Shown here: positions 60,305-64,000 of the stretch, one piece after another
How positions within the stretch are numbered: the stretch's first letter is position 1
How the letters are laid out: each line of letters begins with the position of its first letter
Assembly (NCBI RefSeq): GCF_012927085.1
Contig: NZ_JABBFX010000001.1
Location: 2,480,001 to 2,544,000, forward strand
DNA: 64,000 bases
From: Ramlibacter agri
GTDB lineage: Bacteria; Pseudomonadota; Gammaproteobacteria; Burkholderiales; Burkholderiaceae_C
Direction: 5' to 3'
Notes under the pieces: generated by a model
Databases searched by the model: none
Told to the model about the DNA's origin: nothing
The model's input: the letters and a program-made list of their open reading frames with translations, nothing else
Position numbers and translations under genes: made by a program

Positions 60305-61501
60305 ATGACCCAGCAGCAGATCGACGCCGTCGCCATCCCGCCGCCCCTGCGCGGCTTCGCCTCCGGGGCGCCGCCGGCCCGGGCCTTCCGCCTCGCGTGG
60401 GCGGCGGGCCGCATCACGCAGATCGAGCCCGTGGCGGGGCCGCCGCGCGGCATCGCGGCCAGCGCCTTCGTCGACCTGCACGTGCACATCGACAAGACCT
60501 ACACGGTGGACGAGGTGGGCGAGGCGCAGGGCGACCTGCAGACGGCGATCGGCAAGATGCAGGCCGCGCGCGGGCGCTGGACCGAGGCGCAGGTCCGCGC
60601 GCGCATGACGCGCGCCTTGCAGGACGCCTGGGCCAGCGGGACGCGAGCGATGCGCACGCACCTGGACTGGACCGGCGTGGAAGTGCCGGTGGCGCTGCCG
60701 GTGCTGCGCGAGGTGCGCGAGGAATGGCGGGGGCGCATCGAACTGCAGTTCGTCTCGCTGACCGCGCTCGACCTGTTCGACGTCGATGGCGCGGCGCAGC
60801 GGCGTGCGGGTACGCTGCGCCAGCACGGCGGCATCCTCGGCGCCTTCGTGTACCGCAACGAGGCCGCGGCGGACAAGCTGAGGCGCGTGTTCGAACTCGC
60901 CGCGCGCAACGATCTGCTGCTGGACCTGCACGTCGACGAAGGCCTCCACCCAGACGCCCAGGCCTTGTCAGCCGTGGCGCACCTGACGGTCGAATTCGGC
61001 CTGCAAGGACGCGTCACCTGCGGCCACGCCTGCTCGCTGGCCATCCAGCCGCGGGCCCAGGCCGAGGAAACGCTGGCGCGCTGCGCGGCGGCCGGCATCC
61101 ACCTCGTGGCGCTGCCCACGTCCAACCTGTACCTGCAGGGGGACTGGAGCGGCACGCCGGTGCAGCGCGGAATCACGCGGGTGCGCGAGGCGCGCGCGGC
61201 GGGCGTCAACGTCTGCGTCGCGACCGACAACGTCGCCGATGCCTTCTATCCCTACGGCAGCTACGACCTGCTGGAGACTTGGGGCCTGGCCGTGCAGATG
61301 GCGCACCTGCCCGATGCCGCGGCGTGGCTGGATGCGATCACGACGAACCCCGCAAGCGCCATGGGGCTGGCGTGGGACGGACGGCTGCGCGTCGGCGCGC
61401 CCGCGGACCTGGTGGTGATGCCAGCCGCGAGCGGCTATGAACTGGTCACGCCCTCGGGCCGGCAGCGCCAGGTCTACCGGGACGGAGCCGCCGTCAGCTG
61501 A
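60305..61501 (+). CDS. Cytosine-deaminase-like amidohydrolase
   Basis: A 398-residue amidohydrolase with metal ligands of the CodA/AtzF-type deaminase subfamily: HxH in FVDLHVHIDKT, His in LHVDEG, HAC in CGHACSL, and Asp in CVATDNVADAFYPYG. ADLVVMPA is the C-terminal lyase of the composite beta domain. The preference (cytosine, isoguanine, N-substituted formamides) cannot be assigned. Codon use matches its neighbours. The short N-terminal stretch, with no signal peptide, predicts a cytoplasmic enzyme. Confidence 0.88.
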   Translation: MTQQQIDAVAIPPPLRGFASGAPPARAFRLAWAAGRITQIEPVAGPPRGIAASAFVDLHVHIDKTYTVDEVGEAQGDLQTAIGKMQAARGRWTEAQVRARMTRALQDAWASGTRAMRTHLDWTGVEVPVALPVLREVREEWRGRIELQFVSLTALDLFDVDGAAQRRAGTLRQHGGILGAFVYRNEAAADKLRRVFELAARNDLLLDLHVDEGLHPDAQALSAVAHLTVEFGLQGRVTCGHACSLAIQPRAQAEETLARCAAAGIHLVALPTSNLYLQGDWSGTPVQRGITRVREARAAGVNVCVATDNVADAFYPYGSYDLLETWGLAVQMAHLPDAAAWLDAITTNPASAMGLAWDGRLRVGAPADLVVMPAASGYELVTPSGRQRQVYRDGAAVS

Positions 61502-62498
61502 CGACGGCGCCGGCGCGCCACTCGCGCGGCGACTGCCCGAACTGCGCGCCGAACCAGCGCGAGAAGGCGCTGGGCTCGGAGAACCCGAGCAAGGTGGCGA
61601 CCTGCGAGACCGGATAGCGCGCGTCGCTCAGGTACAGGCTGGCCAGGCTGCGCCGCACGTCGTTCGTCACCGCCGAAAACTCGGTGCGCTCATGCTCGAG
61701 CCGGCGCTGCAGCGTGCGGGCGCTGGTGCCCAGCTGCGAGGCGACCTCCGCGATCGAGCACCGCCCCTTCGGCAGCAGCACTTTCAGGTTGCGTTGGACG
61801 GCCAGCGTCGTCAGCGCGCGCATGCCGTGGGGCTGGTAATCGAGCAGTTCCTTGGCGAAGCGGGCGAGCCGGACGTCGCCATGCGGATTGGGGTGGTCGA
61901 GGTCCGCCTGCTTCAGCACGATGCAGTCGAAGTCGCAGCCGAATTCCACGGGGCATCCGAACACCCGGGCGTGCACGTCCAGCTCGCGCGGCGCCGCATG
62001 GGTGAAGCGGACCTCTCTCGGCTTCCAGGCGGGGCCCAGGCACCAGCGCAGCAGCGACATCAGGCTGCCCAGCGTCAGTTCCACGGGTTGGCGGCCCGGG
62101 AGCGCGCGCTCGGTCTCCAGTTCCAGGCGGATGACCGCGAGTTCGCCGAACTCGAAGAGCCGGAAGGTCACCGTTTCGCTGCGCAGGTGGCGGTAGCTTT
62201 CGTAGTGGCCGAGGGCGTGGCGCAGCGTCGGCTGGTGCTGCAGCAGCAGGGCGAGCGGGCCGTTGTCGGCCATCCGCCAGGTCTCCGCCATCGCCAGGCC
62301 CACCGAGACGAAGCCGGTGCGCCGCTCGGTGGCATCGAGCATGCCGGCCAGCCAGCGTTCGGGGACCAGCAGCTCCGGGGTTCCCAGGCACTGCAGGTCG
62401 GCGCCGACGTGGCGGAACATGTCGGCGGCATCGACGCCCACCCGCTTCGCGGTTTCGGTGAACTTGACCAGCAAGGTGCTCCGGATCAGGGGTCCCAT
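61494..62498 (-). CDS. AraC-family regulator (OruR/ArgR-like architecture)
   Basis: The 334-residue regulator has an N-terminal Arabinose_bd-like domain (about 20-210; LLVPERWLAGMLDATERRTG, NGPLALLLQHQPTLRHALGH) and a C-terminal AraC HTH (CSIAEVASQLGTSARTLQRRL, YPVSQVATLLGFSEPSAFSRWF). It overlaps the end of the deaminase-like gene by 8 bp, which suggests that it regulates the nearby catabolic genes. Inducer unknown. Confidence 0.93.
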   Translation of the reverse strand: MGPLIRSTLLVKFTETAKRVGVDAADMFRHVGADLQCLGTPELLVPERWLAGMLDATERRTGFVSVGLAMAETWRMADNGPLALLLQHQPTLRHALGHYESYRHLRSETVTFRLFEFGELAVIRLELETERALPGRQPVELTLGSLMSLLRWCLGPAWKPREVRFTHAAPRELDVHARVFGCPVEFGCDFDCIVLKQADLDHPNPHGDVRLARFAKELLDYQPHGMRALTTLAVQRNLKVLLPKGRCSIAEVASQLGTSARTLQRRLEHERTEFSAVTNDVRRSLASLYLSDARYPVSQVATLLGFSEPSAFSRWFGAQFGQSPREWRAGAVVS

Positions 62499-62624
62499 CG
62501 GCCGATAGTAGTGGAAAAGCACTGGGACTTGACTTTGCACGCCAGGACTTGACGCATCGCGCCAGCCTGAGTGGGGGCTGACCGTGCGCTTCCTAGGATC
62601 GGCCGCTTGGACGGAGCAGTAGGC

Positions 62625-63296
62625 ATGACAAGACTCGCGGAACAGCGACAGGAGGCAGGCGGACCATCGCGCAAGGTGCACGTCGTCGACGACGACCCGA
62701 TGGTGCTGGCGGCGATTGCGCGGCTGTTGCGGCTGCACGACTTCGACGTCGCCATCCACGCCGGTGCGCAAGCCTTCCTGGACGCCTACGACCCGGCGCA
62801 GACGTGTTGTGCCCTGGTGGACGTGGCGATGCCGGGGATGGACGGCCTGGCCTTGCAGGCGCTGCTGCTGCAGCGGGACGGTCCTCCGCTGGTCTTCCTC
62901 AGCGGCTTCGCGGACGTGGCGACCTGCGCCGCGGCGATGCGGCACGGCGCGGTCGATTTCCTGAAGAAGCCCGTGGACGAGGCGATGCTGGTCGCCGCGC
63001 TGGAGCGCGCGCTGCAACGCGACGCGCAGATGCGCGAGCGGCGGGCGGAGCGCAGCGACGCCGAGCGCCGGCTGGCGACGCTGACCGCCCGCGAGTTCGA
63101 GGTGCTGCAGCACGTGATGAGCGGCCGCCTGAACAAACAGATCGCCTACGACCTGGACATCGCCGAGAAGACGGTGAAGGTCCATCGCGCGCGCGCCATG
63201 GAGAAGATGGGCGTGCAGTCGGTGGCCGCCGTCGTGCAGCTGGTGGAACGTTGGCTGGCAGACGCCGTGCGCGCGCGAGGAAAGCAGCCCGGGTAA
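62625..63296 (+). CDS. FixJ/NarL-family response regulator
   Basis: A 223-residue regulator: receiver with acidic pair D22/D23 (VVDDDP), phospho-acceptor D66 (CALVDVAMPG) and Lys in FLKKPVDE; LuxR HTH at about 155-215 (LTAREFEVLQHVMSGRLNKQ, IAEKTVKVHRARAMEKMG). The ATG at 62625 is preferred over upstream in-frame starts. It lies between the AraC gene (divergent) and an amidohydrolase gene; no cognate kinase is adjacent. Confidence 0.93.
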   Translation: MTRLAEQRQEAGGPSRKVHVVDDDPMVLAAIARLLRLHDFDVAIHAGAQAFLDAYDPAQTCCALVDVAMPGMDGLALQALLLQRDGPPLVFLSGFADVATCAAAMRHGAVDFLKKPVDEAMLVAALERALQRDAQMRERRAERSDAERRLATLTAREFEVLQHVMSGRLNKQIAYDLDIAEKTVKVHRARAMEKMGVQSVAAVVQLVERWLADAVRARGKQPG

Positions 63297-63299
63297 ACC

Positions 63300-63309
63300 T
63301 GTATATACA
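63300..63309. promoter_or_regulatory. AT-rich palindrome before the terminal amidohydrolase gene
   Basis: TGTATATACA is a perfect 10-bp palindrome 51 bp upstream of the ATG at 63360, right after the FixJ-type gene. It resembles half-site combinations of GntR-like operators. Nearby GATAAG could be part of a -10. Function is not established. Confidence 0.4.
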
Positions 63310-63359
63310 AGATAAGGGGCCGGCCGCGAGACTGCAACGCGTACTGCGGAAGGATTTCC

Positions 63360-64000
63360 ATGTCACGCGTCATCGATCTCGAGATCTCCCTGCCCAAGAG
63401 CGAAGCGGATCCTTCGATCCACGAGATCACCAACGGCCGTCCCGGCAACCCGTTTCCCGGCTCGCTGCCGCGCCCCCCGGGCTATGGCTTCGAGAACTAC
63501 AAGCACGTGTTCCGCCAGGCCACCAACCGCAAGCCGGCCGGCGAAGCGCAGCATGACGGCGGCACGGAGCAACTGGTCAAGGACATGGACGCGGCCGGCA
63601 TCGAAGCCGGCCTGCTGGTGGGCGCGCGCAACGACCAGATCGGCGCCATCCACAAGAAGTTTCCCGGCCGCTTCTTCACCCTGGTGACGATCGATCCCAA
63701 CGACGGCATGCGCGGCGTGCGCGAGCTGGAGCGGCTGGTGCGCGAGGAGGGCGCGGGCGGCATCCGCGTCTCGCCGCTTTACACCTGCATTCCCGCCAAC
63801 GACAAGCGCTACTACCCGCTTTACGCGAAGTGCGTGGAGCTGGACGTGCCGGTGCGCATCTACACCTCGATGACGTATGCCAACGACCGTCCGTACGACA
63901 TCGCGCACCCGCGCCACCTGGACGACATCTGCATTCACTTCCCCGAGCTGCGCGTCATCGCCGGCCTGGGCGGCTGGCCCTGGATCAACGACATGGTGGG
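63360..64000 (+). CDS. Amidohydrolase_2-type metal hydrolase, 5' part
   Basis: The frame opens at the ATG at 63360 and runs off the end of the window (213 codons). It is missing the usual HxH near the N-terminus (starting MSRVIDLEISLP) and contains GTEQLVKDMDAAGIEAGLLV, FPGRFFTLVTIDPNDGM, ERLVREEGAGGIRVSPLYT, and LRVIAGLGGWPWINDMV near the truncated end. This layout resembles Amidohydrolase_2/ACMSD-like TIM-barrel hydrolases or decarboxylases. Without the C-terminal half, substrate and metal ligands cannot be judged. Confidence 0.75.
   Translation, partial: MSRVIDLEISLPKSEADPSIHEITNGRPGNPFPGSLPRPPGYGFENYKHVFRQATNRKPAGEAQHDGGTEQLVKDMDAAGIEAGLLVGARNDQIGAIHKKFPGRFFTLVTIDPNDGMRGVRELERLVREEGAGGIRVSPLYTCIPANDKRYYPLYAKCVELDVPVRIYTSMTYANDRPYDIAHPRHLDDICIHFPELRVIAGLGGWPWINDMV

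Noticed and set aside
63296..63313. Possible second LexA box (CCTGTATATACAAG)
   Set aside because: It has only one half of the CTGT-N8-ACAG consensus; the downstream half does not match.

Overview
The window is about 64 kb of very GC-rich chromosomal DNA with densely packed, mostly ATGA-coupled genes. Gene content (ImuA-ImuB-DnaE2 mutasome with a short-form ImuB, an HU protein with a lysine/alanine-rich histone-H1-like tail, a stand-alone SWIB protein, several NMT1-type ABC systems and RutR-like regulators) points to a betaproteobacterium of the order Burkholderiales, probably Comamonadaceae and perhaps Ramlibacter-like. The taxonomic placement is inference. I saw no rRNA, tRNA, CRISPR array, transposase or integrase. 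It reads as chromosome with one conspicuous accessory island.

Layout. (1) 1-12.8 kb: the end of a periplasmic-binding-like gene, then a long minus-strand operon (11.3 to 1.0 kb) for a type II secretion/type IV pilus-like machine. It encodes a major pseudopilin, GspF, GspE, four proteins shaped like PilM, PilN, PilO and PilP/GspC, a TPR-secretin lipoprotein, three more pseudopilins and a NarL-type response regulator. Divergent from it are a lytic transglycosylase and an OmpR/QseB-type regulator whose receiver has lost its phospho-acceptor Asp. The intergenic region holds five TTAAG-type half-sites at 11-bp spacing, which resemble a PmrA/QseB box.

(2) 13.2-28.3 kb: a biosynthetic gene cluster. 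A single 2494-residue polyketide synthase (KS-AT-DH-ER-KR-ACP) ends in a PLP-dependent alpha-oxoamine synthase. It is flanked by an acyl-AMP ligase with its own ACP, a type II thioesterase, a phosphopantetheinyl transferase and a heme-oxygenase-like diiron protein. Divergent from these run an ACT-domain protein, a membrane fatty-acid desaturase, a MIO-type aromatic amino acid ammonia lyase and a 48-residue signal-peptide ORF. A plausible reading is that a carboxylic acid is adenylated and loaded, extended by fully reducing polyketide chemistry, and released by decarboxylative condensation with an amino acid as an alpha-amino ketone, then oxidised. I do not recognise the product. This is the best candidate for an undescribed system.

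(3) 28.3-45.9 kb: SWIB and HU proteins, two DUF5666 lipoproteins with a DUF6502 protein, an NlpC/P60 lipoprotein, a kai-type operon (kaiC, two kaiB-like genes, PAS hybrid histidine kinase), a J-domain protein, and the SOS mutasome imuA-imuB-dnaE2 divergent from an SRAP-family protein across a perfect LexA box.

(4) 45.9-54.1 kb: a Cd/Pb/Zn efflux ATPase with its MerR-type regulator and operator, followed by small housekeeping, regulatory and membrane genes, including a coding-like frame at 50.8 kb with no canonical start codon.

(5) 54.1-64.0 kb: a catabolic/uptake operon (RidA, RutR-like TetR, NMT1-type ABC transporter, FAD oxidase, creatininase-like hydrolase) with a divergent cytosine-deaminase-like amidohydrolase, an AraC regulator, a FixJ-type regulator, and an amidohydrolase that runs off the end.
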